The position numbers were made by a program, and so were the translations under genes. Positions 1 through 7,571 of a DNA stretch of 64,000 nucleotides are shown in pieces. The notes below the pieces were generated by a model. The model ran no database searches, was not told the DNA's origin, and saw only the letters and a list, made by a program, of their open reading frames with translations. Every line of letters starts with the position of its first letter. Within the stretch, counting starts at the first letter, position 1. The stretch is from Aquisalimonas sp. (GTDB lineage Bacteria > Pseudomonadota > Gammaproteobacteria > Nitrococcales > Aquisalimonadaceae), in the NCBI GenBank assembly GCA_007126095.1, contig SLBZ01000087.1:28921-92920 (forward strand). Reading direction: 5' to 3'.

Positions 1-120
1 GTGCCCCTGCCAATGATCAGCCCCGCCAGCGGCATCACTGCCGCGGCCCTGTTCGTATTGCTGGGGCCGCCCGCGTCGTGGGTGCTCTACCGCGCCGGCA
101 TTCGCCGAGAGCCTCACTAG
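1..120 (+). CDS. C-terminal fragment of a membrane protein (5' end outside window)
   Basis: Frame 1 is open from the first base to a TAG at 118-120 and gives about 39 residues. They include a hydrophobic stretch (about residues 10-30) ending in a short basic tail with RRE, which is what the last transmembrane helix of an inner-membrane protein looks like. The stop overlaps the stop of the convergent metallophosphoesterase gene. No family can be named from so short a piece. Confidence 0.5.
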   Translation: MPLPMISPASGITAAALFVLLGPPASWVLYRAGIRREPH

Positions 121-1067
121 TGCCCTGTCAGTGTATGGAGTACGACTTCCGGCGGGCAGTTGTACCGCACATCAAGCACCGACGCGCCGGCACCTACAGA
201 CGTGTAGCCCTTCAACCCGCGCCACTGCCAGGGACCACTGGTAAGGTGGCGGGGGCAGTCGGCGTTGGTCGTCAGTGGGAACCCGCCCGGCAACCGGATC
301 TGGCCGCCGTGGGTGTGCCCGCAGAGCATCGCGTCCACCCCTGCCGCCGCAGCATCTCGGTAAGCCTCCGGTGAGTGCGCGAGCAGCACCGCAGGCATAT
401 GGTCAGGGCGCCCCCTGAGGGCACGCACAATGTCGTGCTGGCGGTAGTAGTGCGGATCGTCCACTCCGGCCAGCCACACGCCAGCGCCATCGGAACGACC
501 CAGAACGAGGCCTTCGTTCAGCAGCACGCGAATCCCCAGTGCCTCCAAACGCGGAACCATGCGAATGCTGTCATGATTGCCCAGAACGGCATAGACGGGG
601 CCGTCGAGTGCCGCCCGCACGGTCTTGATGCCCGCGAGCGCCGGCTCGGCATTCCCGTTGGTGCGGTAACGGAAATCCCCGGTGATCACGCACGCATCCC
701 ACTGCAAGCCGCGCAACTGATCAGCGAGACCGTCTGCAAAATGGGGATCGACATCCAGATGGGGGTCGCTGAGGTGGAGCAGGCGATAGCCATGCATTGC
801 TTCGGTCAGACCGGCCACGGGCAGGTCGTGCTCCCGCACCTGCAGGCGGCGGGCGTTCCGCTGCCCACGCCGGTAGAGGCCGGTCACCCGAAGCGCATAC
901 TCCAGGCAGACGCGGCTGAACCGCAGGTTCTCGAAGTGGATGGTGCCGGTGCTGGGATCGAGAACCGGTTCGCCGCCGGGAGCCTCCCGCCGGAGACGTG
1001 ATTCCAGATGGCCGTCGAACACGCGGCCGTTCAGATACTCCCGGAGCCCGTCATCAGTGTGATCCAT
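117..1067 (-). CDS. Calcineurin-like metallophosphoesterase
   Basis: A 316-residue protein carrying the full metallophosphoesterase signature: SDPHLD near residues 99-105, GDF near 130, GNHD near 163-166 and GHTHGGQ near 250-256. These Asp, Asn and His residues form the dinuclear metal site. The final GHTHGGQ matches the YkuE/YaeI-like branch, whose members act on phosphoesters, sometimes of lipid or nucleotide type; the substrate here is unknown. No signal peptide or membrane segment is seen. I chose the ATG at 1067, preceded by a G-rich Shine-Dalgarno (SD)-like run, over a TTG eight codons upstream. It is convergent with the fragment at the window start. Confidence 0.85.
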   Translation of the reverse strand: MDHTDDGLREYLNGRVFDGHLESRLRREAPGGEPVLDPSTGTIHFENLRFSRVCLEYALRVTGLYRRGQRNARRLQVREHDLPVAGLTEAMHGYRLLHLSDPHLDVDPHFADGLADQLRGLQWDACVITGDFRYRTNGNAEPALAGIKTVRAALDGPVYAVLGNHDSIRMVPRLEALGIRVLLNEGLVLGRSDGAGVWLAGVDDPHYYRQHDIVRALRGRPDHMPAVLLAHSPEAYRDAAAAGVDAMLCGHTHGGQIRLPGGFPLTTNADCPRHLTSGPWQWRGLKGYTSVGAGASVLDVRYNCPPEVVLHTLTGH

Positions 1068-1169
1068 GCTGCCCCCCGACTCGTGCAGCAACGCCGACGG
1101 CCCATCGCTGAACCGAACGCGCTCGCGCTACCGTAGGCGGATTCGCTGCGCAGCGGCAAGCTGTCCCGC

Positions 1170-1646
1170 TCAGGAGACAGGCTCTCGCCGGCGCCCTCCC
1201 CGACGGGCAATCGCCCTTGCCAACACCGCTCGCCAGCGGGGACGGGAATCCCCCGCGGGAACAGCGGCCGCTGGCGCCATCTGCGCTTTGAGCGCACCGT
1301 CAACGGCCGCGCGACGGGACTCGGGCAGGTCGCCAAGAACCAGTTCCCGGGTGGCCGCGTCGGCGTGCTTGAGGGCGCCCACCAGCAGTTCGTTACCGGA
1401 GAGGCTGACCAAACGGCGGCGGTTGTCGCTGTTCAATGCACCGAGCAGTGCCGCCCGTTCCGCCGGCGCCATGGTGACATAACCAATGGCTCCCCGGTTG
1501 AATGGCAGCGCACGGAACGCCTGCACGCGCTCATCCACAGGCAGCATGGTGAGCCATTCGGCCAGCTCGGACGCTGCCCAGTCGGCGATGTCCCGGGGCA
1601 GCTGCAGGCGGCCACGGCGGTATATGAGCTGCTTTCTGTCGGTCAT
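1170..1646 (-). CDS. Orphan protein with MgtE-N/FliG-like helical repeats
   Basis: A 158-residue soluble protein with ATG preceded by a strong SD (GGAGGGGG). Short repeated helices (ADWAASELAEWLTMLP, ERVQAFRALP, ERAALLGAL) with paired Leu and Ala resemble the superhelical N-domain of the magnesium transporter MgtE and of FliG. There is no CBS domain or membrane part, so it is not a transporter by itself. The C-terminus is Arg-rich. Calling it an MgtE-N-like stand-alone domain is inference from pattern. It lies upstream of and co-oriented with the metallophosphoesterase and divergent from the UppP/CrcB genes. Confidence 0.55.
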   Translation of the reverse strand: MTDRKQLIYRRGRLQLPRDIADWAASELAEWLTMLPVDERVQAFRALPFNRGAIGYVTMAPAERAALLGALNSDNRRRLVSLSGNELLVGALKHADAATRELVLGDLPESRRAAVDGALKAQMAPAAAVPAGDSRPRWRAVLARAIARRGGRRREPVS

Positions 1647-1948
1647 GGCCCCCTCCTGTCCTGTCTGGCGAATTGGCGTGCAAACCCGCGTCGATCAAAG
1701 CCGAAATGCTACGCTGCACAACAATATAAATCAATGACTTTACTGTTTTTTCCTTGATATCGCCGAGGTTGTTCCCCTGGGGCCATAATCGCGCCGGGAC
1801 ACCCTCGGTTCGGCACCGCCGCCCTTCAGGACTTCCCCCGTTCTCCCGGCTCCGGTAGGCTCCGACCCGTACTCAGTATCCGGGTCGCGGCACCGCAATG
1901 GCGGCCAGGCGTCCGGACCACCCCCGACCGATTCAGAGGATGGCCTCA
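1647..1948. other. Divergent intergenic region between the MgtE-N-like and uppP-like genes
   Basis: About 300 bases. The half near 1670-1760 is comparatively AT-rich and probably holds the minus-strand promoter. The 1780-1900 half is GC-rich with short inverted repeats. I looked for the conserved elements of a fluoride (crcB) riboswitch because two crcB genes follow, and did not find them. No extra gene is supported. Confidence 0.4.
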
Positions 1949-2806
1949 ATGGCCCTTTACATCGTCGTGCTGCTCGGCATTGTCCAGGGCGCGTTCATGT
2001 TTCTGCCGGTCAGCTCCACGGCACACCTGGTTCTCACACAGCACTGGCTGATCGCCCAGGGTGCCGACATCCCCGCCCCCGACAGCGCCGAGATGATCCT
2101 GTTCGATCTGGTGGTGCATGTGGGCACACTCATCTCCATTTGTATCGTCTTCCGGCGCAGTCTCTTTAGGCTGATTCGTGATGGCCTTGTCGGTCTGGCA
2201 CGGATGCGCCATCAGTACCGTCCGTTGCCGCTGACGATCCGCCTGGCCCTGCTGTGTGCTCTGTCGGTTCTGGCCACCGGGATCATCGGCATCACCTTCA
2301 AACTCTTTTTCGAAGCAGTGTTCGCCCGCCCGGCGATGATCGCCGGCACCCTTACACTAACAGGGCTGCTGCTGTGGATTACCGACCGCCTGCCGCCGCG
2401 TCCCCGCGGCCTCCGGCAGATCCGGGTGGGCACGGCGCTCGGCATCGGCGCCGCCCAGGGCCTGGCACTCATCCCGGGGATCAGTCGCAGTGGCATTACC
2501 ATTGCCGCATCGCTGCTGTTCGGCCTGAAGCGGCGATGGGCGGCTGAGTACAGTTTCTTTCTCGCCATCCCCACGATCCTCGCGGCAACCCTGGTACAGG
2601 CCCTGGAACTCCAGACCGCCGGCGGCACGGCACAGCTCGGGTGGGTGGACATGGTGATCGGGCTGATCGTGGCGGCCGCTGTGGGCACCGGCGCCCTCTA
2701 CCTGGTGGTCAGACTGCTGTACAAGGCGAAGCTGCGGATCTTCTCCTGGTACCTCTGGCTGCTTGCCATACTGGTGGGCTTCGGCCTGATTCCCCTGGGA
2801 TACTGA
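1949..2806 (+). CDS. uppP: Undecaprenyl-diphosphatase family protein (UppP/BacA), divergent
   Basis: A 285-residue polytopic membrane protein of the UppP/BacA family, which removes a phosphate from undecaprenyl diphosphate during lipid-carrier recycling for the cell wall. Family landmarks are FLPVSSTAHL near residues 18-27 and PGISRSGITI in the second half. The (E/Q)xxxE motif just before FLPVSS reads Q-G-A-F-M, so Q13 is acceptable but the second, usually invariant Glu (E21 in E. coli) is Met17. It may therefore be a divergent subgroup or have altered chemistry. The ATG at 1949 is preferred because AGAGG at 1935-1939 is well spaced for it, while it abuts the ATG at 1940. It is followed five bases later by crcB. 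Confidence 0.8.
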   Translation: MALYIVVLLGIVQGAFMFLPVSSTAHLVLTQHWLIAQGADIPAPDSAEMILFDLVVHVGTLISICIVFRRSLFRLIRDGLVGLARMRHQYRPLPLTIRLALLCALSVLATGIIGITFKLFFEAVFARPAMIAGTLTLTGLLLWITDRLPPRPRGLRQIRVGTALGIGAAQGLALIPGISRSGITIAASLLFGLKRRWAAEYSFFLAIPTILAATLVQALELQTAGGTAQLGWVDMVIGLIVAAAVGTGALYLVVRLLYKAKLRIFSWYLWLLAILVGFGLIPLGY

Positions 2807-2811
2807 GACTC

Positions 2812-3207
2812 ATGGGCACACTAATCTCCTACGCCGCCATCGCCGCAGGAGGCGCCGCAGGTGGAGCACTGCGCTACCTGATCGGAACCGCTGTGGACCG
2901 TCGCACGGGAAGCACGTTTCCCTGGGGAACCTGGATCGTGAACGTCAGCGGATCGTTACTGCTGGGCGTGCTGGCAGGCCTCGTTCTGCGCCTAGGCTGG
3001 CCAGGCGAGACATGGGCGGCCGCCTTGATGATCGGCCTGTGCGGCAGCTACACCACCGTGTCGTCATTCAGCCTTCAGAGCATCGGTCTGGTCCGGGACC
3101 GGCAAGGGCTCAAGAGCGCGGCGTACGTGATCTCGTCACTGCTGGCCTGCCTACTGGCCGCAGCGCTCGGCCTCGCGCTGACCGCCGGGGGGTTAACTGC
3201 GCCATGA
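2812..3207 (+). CDS. crcB: Fluoride channel subunit CrcB/Fluc (copy 1)
   Basis: A 131-residue, four-helix membrane protein. It has the Fluc family marks: GGALRY near the N-terminus, P-W-G-T-W-x-VNVSGS in helix 2 and GLCGSYTTVSSFS in helix 3 (the TTxSSF element lines the fluoride path). Fluc proteins export fluoride as dual-topology dimers. The gene overlaps the next crcB by four bases (ATGA), so the two are probably translationally coupled and may form a heterodimer, as in species with paired genes. It starts five bases after uppP. Confidence 0.9.
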   Translation: MGTLISYAAIAAGGAAGGALRYLIGTAVDRRTGSTFPWGTWIVNVSGSLLLGVLAGLVLRLGWPGETWAAALMIGLCGSYTTVSSFSLQSIGLVRDRQGLKSAAYVISSLLACLLAAALGLALTAGGLTAP

Positions 3208-3614
3208 CCCTGCGGGACTGTCTCGCCGTCGCAGTTGGCAGTTCGATCGGCGCCGTGCTCCGTCATGGGGTTTCCGACCTCTACGGCATGATCGGCGCCC
3301 TGGATTTTCCCTGGGACACACTCATGGCCAACGTGATCGGCTCACTGCTGATCGGCTGGCTGGCTGCTCTCACCGCCCCGGACGGACCACGCCCCCTGAA
3401 CGCCAGGGTCAGGTTATTTCTTATGGGCGGTATCTGCGGCGGATTCACCACCTTCTCGGTGTTCAGCCTGGAGTCCGTCGCACTGATGGCCAGCGGTGCT
3501 TGGGGGCTAGCAGCACTGAACGTCTCGGCCACCCTCGCCCTGTGCCTGTTGCTGACGTGGGTGGGCTACAGCCTGGCCCAGCGCATGACGCAACGGGACG
3601 TCGCCAGACGGTGA
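3204..3614 (+). CDS. crcB: Fluoride channel subunit CrcB/Fluc (copy 2)
   Basis: A 136-residue second Fluc subunit with GAVLRHG near residue 16, FPWDTLMANVIGS in helix 2 and GICGGFTTFSVFS in helix 3. Residues differ from copy 1 at many positions, so this is not a recent duplication. Its ATG lies inside the stop of copy 1. Paired crcB genes usually encode two single-topology proteins that assemble into one fluoride pore. Nothing resembling a terminator separates it from the uppP-like gene upstream. Confidence 0.9.
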   Translation: MTLRDCLAVAVGSSIGAVLRHGVSDLYGMIGALDFPWDTLMANVIGSLLIGWLAALTAPDGPRPLNARVRLFLMGGICGGFTTFSVFSLESVALMASGAWGLAALNVSATLALCLLLTWVGYSLAQRMTQRDVARR

Positions 3615-3679
3615 CAGCAATACGCCGTTTGGGGAACGTGCCATCATTTCCGTTGAATTCTTCCAACGGGAGTCAACCG

Positions 3680-4258
3680 ATGAAAAGGCTATCCGCGCTG
3701 ACGGCTGCAGCCATTCTGTTGCCCGCCACTGCCGGCGCAGCGAACCTCAGCTACAACCACATTGAGGGCGGACTGAATTGGGCGGATCCGCCGAGCCGGT
3801 TCGGGGATAGCGACTTTGGCCTGCTGATCCGTGGCCAGGGTTACCTGAACGACACCATCTTCGCGCGGGGTCAGTTCCAGAGTCACCGCTTTGATGTGGA
3901 CACCCCGCCCGGGACGTCCAGCACCACCATCAGCCGCGACGTCCTCTGGGGCGGCGTCGGATTCCGCGTACCCACGCAGCAACGCGACCTCGACATCTAC
4001 GGCGCACTGGACCTGGGTTACGATTTCGGCGATCAGGATGACCCCGGATTCCGGCTCGAGGGCGGTGCCCGGGCCTATCTCGACCCGGGCTGGGACACCA
4101 CCGCCGGGATCCGGCTGTGGCGCTTCAACGATGCGAGCAGCAACGTGCAGGTCTTCGGCAGCGGCTACTACGAGGTGGCGCCACAGCTCTCCCTGGGTGG
4201 CGAACTTGCCGTCGGCGATTTCGACGAGATCCTGTTCGGCGCACGCTACACGTTCTGA
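3680..4258 (+). CDS. Exported outer-membrane beta-barrel protein
   Basis: A 192-residue protein with a clear Sec signal peptide (residues 1-20, ending AGA-A). The mature part has alternating hydrophobic/polar strands, many Gly and aromatic residues and a C-terminal aromatic (ARYTF), as in 8-10 strand outer-membrane barrels. The ATG at 3680 follows an SD (GGGAG, about 3668). It has its own start after a 65-base gap from crcB. Function is unknown. A second protein of the same general class, unrelated in detail, is at 27729-28298. Confidence 0.7.
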   Translation: MKRLSALTAAAILLPATAGAANLSYNHIEGGLNWADPPSRFGDSDFGLLIRGQGYLNDTIFARGQFQSHRFDVDTPPGTSSTTISRDVLWGGVGFRVPTQQRDLDIYGALDLGYDFGDQDDPGFRLEGGARAYLDPGWDTTAGIRLWRFNDASSNVQVFGSGYYEVAPQLSLGGELAVGDFDEILFGARYTF

Positions 4259-4268
4259 CCCGATTCCA

Positions 4269-4313
4269 GTGCCATGTTGGTGCATGTGAGCCATGCGTGC
4301 ACCAACATGGCAC
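4269..4313 (+). promoter_or_regulatory. Paired NtrC-type enhancer sites (perfect 16-bp inverted repeat)
   Basis: GTGCCATGTTGGTGCA at 4269-4284 and its exact reverse complement TGCACCAACATGGCAC at 4298-4313, separated by 13 bases. Each arm matches the NtrC operator pattern (TGCACCA-N3-TGGTGCA) except at one end. Arm centres are 29 bp apart, about three helical turns, and lie about 116 and 87 bp upstream of the start predicted from the -24/-12 promoter at 4368. That geometry is typical for NtrC hexamer activation. It could also fold as a hairpin after the barrel gene, but it has no T tract. Confidence 0.7.
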
Positions 4314-4367
4314 GGCCCCATGCCCTATCCTGCGTGCAACTCCCTGATTCTCCCCTGCCACAGTCAA

Positions 4368-4381
4368 GGCACGGTGCTTGC
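4368..4381 (+). promoter_or_regulatory. Sigma-54 (-24/-12) promoter for the ANTAR regulator gene
   Basis: GGCACGGTGCTTGC has the GG and GC dinucleotides at the exact RpoN spacing and matches GGCAC-N5-TTGC. The predicted start is near 4393, leaving a leader of about 44 bases. In it a small hairpin (GAGGT/ACCTC, 4413-4425) sits directly against the SD AGGAG at 4426-4430. Confidence 0.75.
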
Positions 4382-4436
4382 TTCCTGTTTACCGGCGTGT
4401 TCCCGGAAATCCGAGGTACAACCTCAGGAGTAAGCA

Positions 4437-5012
4437 ATGGCAACACGAGTCATGCTCGTTGACGAATACCCGGACCGGGCCGTCTGGCTCGGGGACGCCC
4501 TGAACGATGCCGGCTATGAAGTGGCCTGCACCGTAAAGGCTCACGAAGACCTCTACCAGCGCGTGCTGGATGTCCAGCCCGATGTGGTCATTGTTGAGGC
4601 CCGCTCGGGACGGCGGGACATTCTGGAAGGCTTGGGGACACGGAATTCGCCCTACCCGAAACCGGTGGTGCTGTTCACCGAACACAGCGACCCGGAGCTG
4701 ATGCAGGCGGCCACTGCCGCGGGGGTGAGCCCCTATGTGGTGGGAGGCCTCTCAGCGGAGGGCGTGCGCTCCATCATCAACGTGGCCATCAACCAGTTCC
4801 ATCAGTACGAGCAACTGCGGCATGAACTGGTGGACGCGCGCACCCGACTGGAGCACCAGCGCCAGATGGAACAGGCCAAGTGTTTTCTCATGGAACGCGA
4901 CGGCATCAGCGAGAATGACGCCTACCATATGCTGCGGCGAACGGCCATGGAGCGCGCCCGACCCATCAGCGATATTGCCCGCGCCTTCCTGCGCGCCAAC
5001 GGACGCGCCTGA
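4437..5012 (+). CDS. ANTAR-domain transcription antitermination regulator (NasT-like)
   Basis: A 191-residue protein with an N-terminal receiver-like domain (1-120), a connecting helix (about 115-140) and a C-terminal ANTAR RNA-binding domain (about 135-188, with AKCFLMERDGISENDAYHML). NasT/NasR-type proteins bind paired hairpins in a leader RNA and prevent termination before nitrate-assimilation genes. The receiver lacks the phosphoacceptor Asp: the usual PDVVIVD is PDVVIVE (Glu54), so phosphorylation is unlikely and the Glu may mimic it or be neutral. The sigma-54 promoter upstream and a leader with a terminator directly downstream (5160-5273) indicate it controls the transporter/cyanase operon. 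Confidence 0.85.
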   Translation: MATRVMLVDEYPDRAVWLGDALNDAGYEVACTVKAHEDLYQRVLDVQPDVVIVEARSGRRDILEGLGTRNSPYPKPVVLFTEHSDPELMQAATAAGVSPYVVGGLSAEGVRSIINVAINQFHQYEQLRHELVDARTRLEHQRQMEQAKCFLMERDGISENDAYHMLRRTAMERARPISDIARAFLRANGRA

Positions 5013-5030
5013 CTGACCACCAACCGCGCC

Positions 5031-5068
5031 GTGCCGGTGCACACCGCCCCACAACAGTGCACCGGCAC
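5031..5068 (+). promoter_or_regulatory. 12-bp inverted repeat upstream of the second -24/-12 promoter
   Basis: GTGCCGGTGCAC at 5031-5042 and GTGCACCGGCAC at 5057-5068 are exact reverse complements. Their centres lie about 115 and 90 bp upstream of the start predicted from the promoter at 5127, almost the same placement as the NtrC sites at 4269-4313. The half-sites contain TGCACC/GGTGCA, but the internal spacing is not the canonical NtrC one, so the activator identity is inferred. It could alternatively be a hairpin after the regulator gene. Confidence 0.45.
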
Positions 5069-5126
5069 CGCCACACCCCCTCGGGAAACCGAAAAAAAAG
5101 ACGTTAACTCAGACTTTTACTAACAT

Positions 5127-5140
5127 GGCACGAGTCATGC
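5127..5140 (+). promoter_or_regulatory. Sigma-54 (-24/-12) promoter of the nrt/cyn operon
   Basis: TGGCACG followed by ATGC at the exact RpoN spacing (GG at 5127-5128, GC at 5139-5140); only the first T of the TTGC element differs from consensus. The predicted start at about 5152 lies eight bases before the leader stem, so the transcript would begin with the antiterminator structure. Confidence 0.65.
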
Positions 5141-5159
5141 ATTACTTTCTCTGACACGC

Positions 5160-5218
5160 GCGAATCCGGCTCAACCGCGAGCAGCGGTTCCCAACGGCGG
5201 GACGTCAGCCGGATTCGC
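5160..5218 (+). ncRNA. Structured leader, candidate ANTAR target RNA
   Basis: A perfect 12-bp outer stem (5160-5171 with 5207-5218, GCGAATCCGGCT pairing) encloses an inner hairpin AACCGC/GCGGTT (5173-5178 with 5184-5189, loop GAGCA) and a second short inner element. It sits between the -24/-12 promoter and an intrinsic terminator, where ANTAR proteins bind paired hexaloop hairpins. The loops are not textbook hexaloops, so the exact fold needs covariation. Confidence 0.5.
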
Positions 5219-5233
5219 CAACCTGAACCTGGC

Positions 5234-5273
5234 AAGGGCGCCTACCACCAACCCCGGTGGGGCGCCTTTTTTT
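5234..5273 (+). terminator. Leader intrinsic terminator (attenuator) before nrtA
   Basis: GGCGCC (5237-5242) and an inner CCACC pair with GGTGG and GGCGCC (5261-5266), followed by seven T residues (5267-5273). It lies 24 bases before the first gene of the operon, so it must be read through for expression. That is the expected target of the ANTAR protein encoded at 4437. Confidence 0.85.
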
Positions 5274-5296
5274 GTTGCGACAACGAGGGCGATGCG

Positions 5297-6718
5297 ATGA
5301 CCAACAAATCACTCGGCGACCCGTTCGACCCGAACAGCGACCTGCGCCACAGCGCGGGATGCACGTGCAGCACGTGTCATGATCACGGCCATGAGGCCAC
5401 CGCCGGCGACGACCTGCACGCGCTGGCGTCGCCCCACGAACAAGGCGGTGCCCCCGCAGATCGCGAGGCGCTCATGGACCGCCTGATCGAGAGTGCGGTG
5501 GTCCGGGCGCTGTTCGGCCACCACGACCCCAGCCGTCGGCAGGTTCTGCAGATGATGGGGGCCGGCACCTTCGCCGCCGCCCTCGGGTCCATGTTCCCTC
5601 TCGAGGCGGCGAAGGCGCTGCTCAAGGACGATCTGGGGACGCCGGAGAAACGCGACCTGAGCATCGGCTTTATCCCGATCACCTGCGCCACGCCAATCAT
5701 CATGGCGCACCCCATGGGGTTCTACGAGCGCTACGGACTGAATGTGGACGTCCGGCGTGAAGCGGGTTGGGCCGTCGTCCGTGACAACTCCATGAACATG
5801 GAGCACGACGCCGCACACATGCTCACCCCCATGCCGCTCGCCATCACCATGGGGGCCGGTTCCAGCTCCATGCCCTTCCTGATGCCGGCGGTGGAGAACA
5901 TCAACGGCCAGGCGATCACCTTGCGCATGGACCACAAGGACAAGCGCGACCCCAAGGACTGGAAGGGCTTCACCTTTGCCGTGCCCTTCGAGTACTCCAT
6001 GCACAACTTCCTGCTGCGGTACTACGTGGCCGAGCACGGCCTGGACCCGGACAACGACATCTCCATCCGCGTGCTGCCGCCACCGGAGATGGTCGCCAAC
6101 CTCCAGGCCGGGAACGTGGATGGCTACCTGGCGCCGGACCCGTTCAACCAGCGCGCGGTCTGGGACGAGGTGGGCTTCATTCACATGCTCACCAAGGAGA
6201 TCTGGGACGGCCACCCGTGCTGCGCTTTCAGCACCAGTCGGCAGTTCGCCGAAGAAGCGCCCAACAGCTTCGGTGCCCTGTTCAAGGCCATCGTCGATGC
6301 CACCCACTACTCGTCGAACCACGACAACCGGGCGGAAATCGCAGAGGCGATCTCGGGGCGCAACTATCTCAACCAGCCCACCTCGGTGGTGGAACAGGTA
6401 CTCACCGGTCGCTATGCCGACGGCCTGGGCGAGGTCAAGAACGAGCCCAACCGCATCGACTTCGACCCCTTCCCCTGGCACTCCATGGGCGTGTGGATCC
6501 TCACCCAGATGAAGCGCTGGGGCTACATCGACGGTGACGTGGATTACAAGGGCGTCGCCGAGGACGTCTACCTGGCCACGGACTGCGCCAGGCTCATGCG
6601 CGATCTGGGCTACGAGGCCCCGGACGTGACCTACAAATCCCACACGATCATGGGCAAAGACTTCGACCCGGAAGAGCCGGAGGCCTATGTGGACAGCTTC
6701 GAAATCCGGAGGTCGTAA
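5297..6718 (+). CDS. Nitrate/cyanate ABC transporter substrate-binding protein (NrtA/CynA family)
   Basis: A 473-residue periplasmic binding protein of the NrtA/CmpA/CynA family, which captures nitrate, bicarbonate or cyanate. A Tat-type signal (SRRQVLQMM, residues 79-87, then a hydrophobic AGTFAAALG) follows an unusual but family-typical N-terminal extension with a Cys/His cluster (22-32). The body contains GFIPITCATPIIMA, GYLAPDPFNQRAVW and GHPCCAF. It is first in the operon, after the leader terminator, and three bases ahead of the permease. The cyanase at the operon end makes cyanate a plausible substrate; sequence alone does not separate it from nitrate. Confidence 0.85.
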   Translation: MTNKSLGDPFDPNSDLRHSAGCTCSTCHDHGHEATAGDDLHALASPHEQGGAPADREALMDRLIESAVVRALFGHHDPSRRQVLQMMGAGTFAAALGSMFPLEAAKALLKDDLGTPEKRDLSIGFIPITCATPIIMAHPMGFYERYGLNVDVRREAGWAVVRDNSMNMEHDAAHMLTPMPLAITMGAGSSSMPFLMPAVENINGQAITLRMDHKDKRDPKDWKGFTFAVPFEYSMHNFLLRYYVAEHGLDPDNDISIRVLPPPEMVANLQAGNVDGYLAPDPFNQRAVWDEVGFIHMLTKEIWDGHPCCAFSTSRQFAEEAPNSFGALFKAIVDATHYSSNHDNRAEIAEAISGRNYLNQPTSVVEQVLTGRYADGLGEVKNEPNRIDFDPFPWHSMGVWILTQMKRWGYIDGDVDYKGVAEDVYLATDCARLMRDLGYEAPDVTYKSHTIMGKDFDPEEPEAYVDSFEIRRS

Positions 6719-6721
6719 GCC

Positions 6722-7561
6722 ATGTTGACCACCGAAAACCTCAAGGCGGCGCTCCTCAGCGTCGCCCTGCTCATCGTCCTGCTCGGGGCCTGGGAGTGGA
6801 GCATCGAGGGGACAGTGCTGCCCATCGGCGACCAGGAACTGAGCGAGTATGAGCAACTCGTGGGGGGCAGCAGCGGCGGCTCCAGGATCCCGGCGCCGTC
6901 GGCGGTGATCAGCCACGCCATCACCGAGCTGAGTGACCCCTTCTATGTGGCCGGCAGCAATGACATGGGCATCGGCATCCAACTGGCCCACTCCGTCGGC
7001 CGCGTGTTCGCCGGCTACTCCCTGGCACTGCTGGTCGCCATCCCGCTGGGCTTTCTCATCGGCATGTCGCCGATCATGTACAAGGCCCTCAACCCGTATA
7101 TCCAGATCCTGCGGCCCATCTCGCCGCTGGCGTGGATGCCGCTGGCGCTGTTCCTGATCCGGGACTCCGGGGCGTCGTCGATCTTCGTGATCTTCATCTG
7201 CTCCATCTGGCCGGTGCTGCTGAACACCGCCTTCGGCGTGGCCGGGGTATCGCGGGATCTGCGCAACGTGGCCCGGACGCTGGAGCTGTCGTCCCTGAAA
7301 ACGGCCTTCGCCGTGATCCTCCCGGCCGCGGCGCCGACGATTCTCACCGGCATGCGGATCGCCATCGGCATCTCGTGGCTGGTGATCGTGGCCGCGGAGA
7401 TGCTCGTGGGGGGCAGCGGCATCGGGTACTACATCTGGAACGAGTGGAACAACCTGGACATCACCAGCGTGATCTTCTCGATCCTGATGATCGGCATCGT
7501 CGGGATGTTCCTGGACAGCATCCTCGCGGCGGCGACACGCATGGTCCAGTACGACACCTGA
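6722..7561 (+). CDS. Nitrate/cyanate ABC transporter permease (NrtB family)
   Basis: A 279-residue inner-membrane permease with about six transmembrane segments. The EAA-type coupling loop is visible as ILPAAAPTILTGMRIAIGIS near residue 200-220. The N-terminal helix is followed by a long periplasmic loop (about 30-85). It matches the SsuC/TauC/NrtB branch of BPD permeases. The gene lies three bases after the binding protein and ten before the ATPase, so it belongs to one transcript. Confidence 0.85.
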   Translation: MLTTENLKAALLSVALLIVLLGAWEWSIEGTVLPIGDQELSEYEQLVGGSSGGSRIPAPSAVISHAITELSDPFYVAGSNDMGIGIQLAHSVGRVFAGYSLALLVAIPLGFLIGMSPIMYKALNPYIQILRPISPLAWMPLALFLIRDSGASSIFVIFICSIWPVLLNTAFGVAGVSRDLRNVARTLELSSLKTAFAVILPAAAPTILTGMRIAIGISWLVIVAAEMLVGGSGIGYYIWNEWNNLDITSVIFSILMIGIVGMFLDSILAAATRMVQYDT

Positions 7562-7571
7562 GGCAGACAGC

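Noticed and set aside
1647-1948. Fluoride riboswitch upstream of the crcB pair
   Set aside because: The conserved core elements of the crcB motif were not found.
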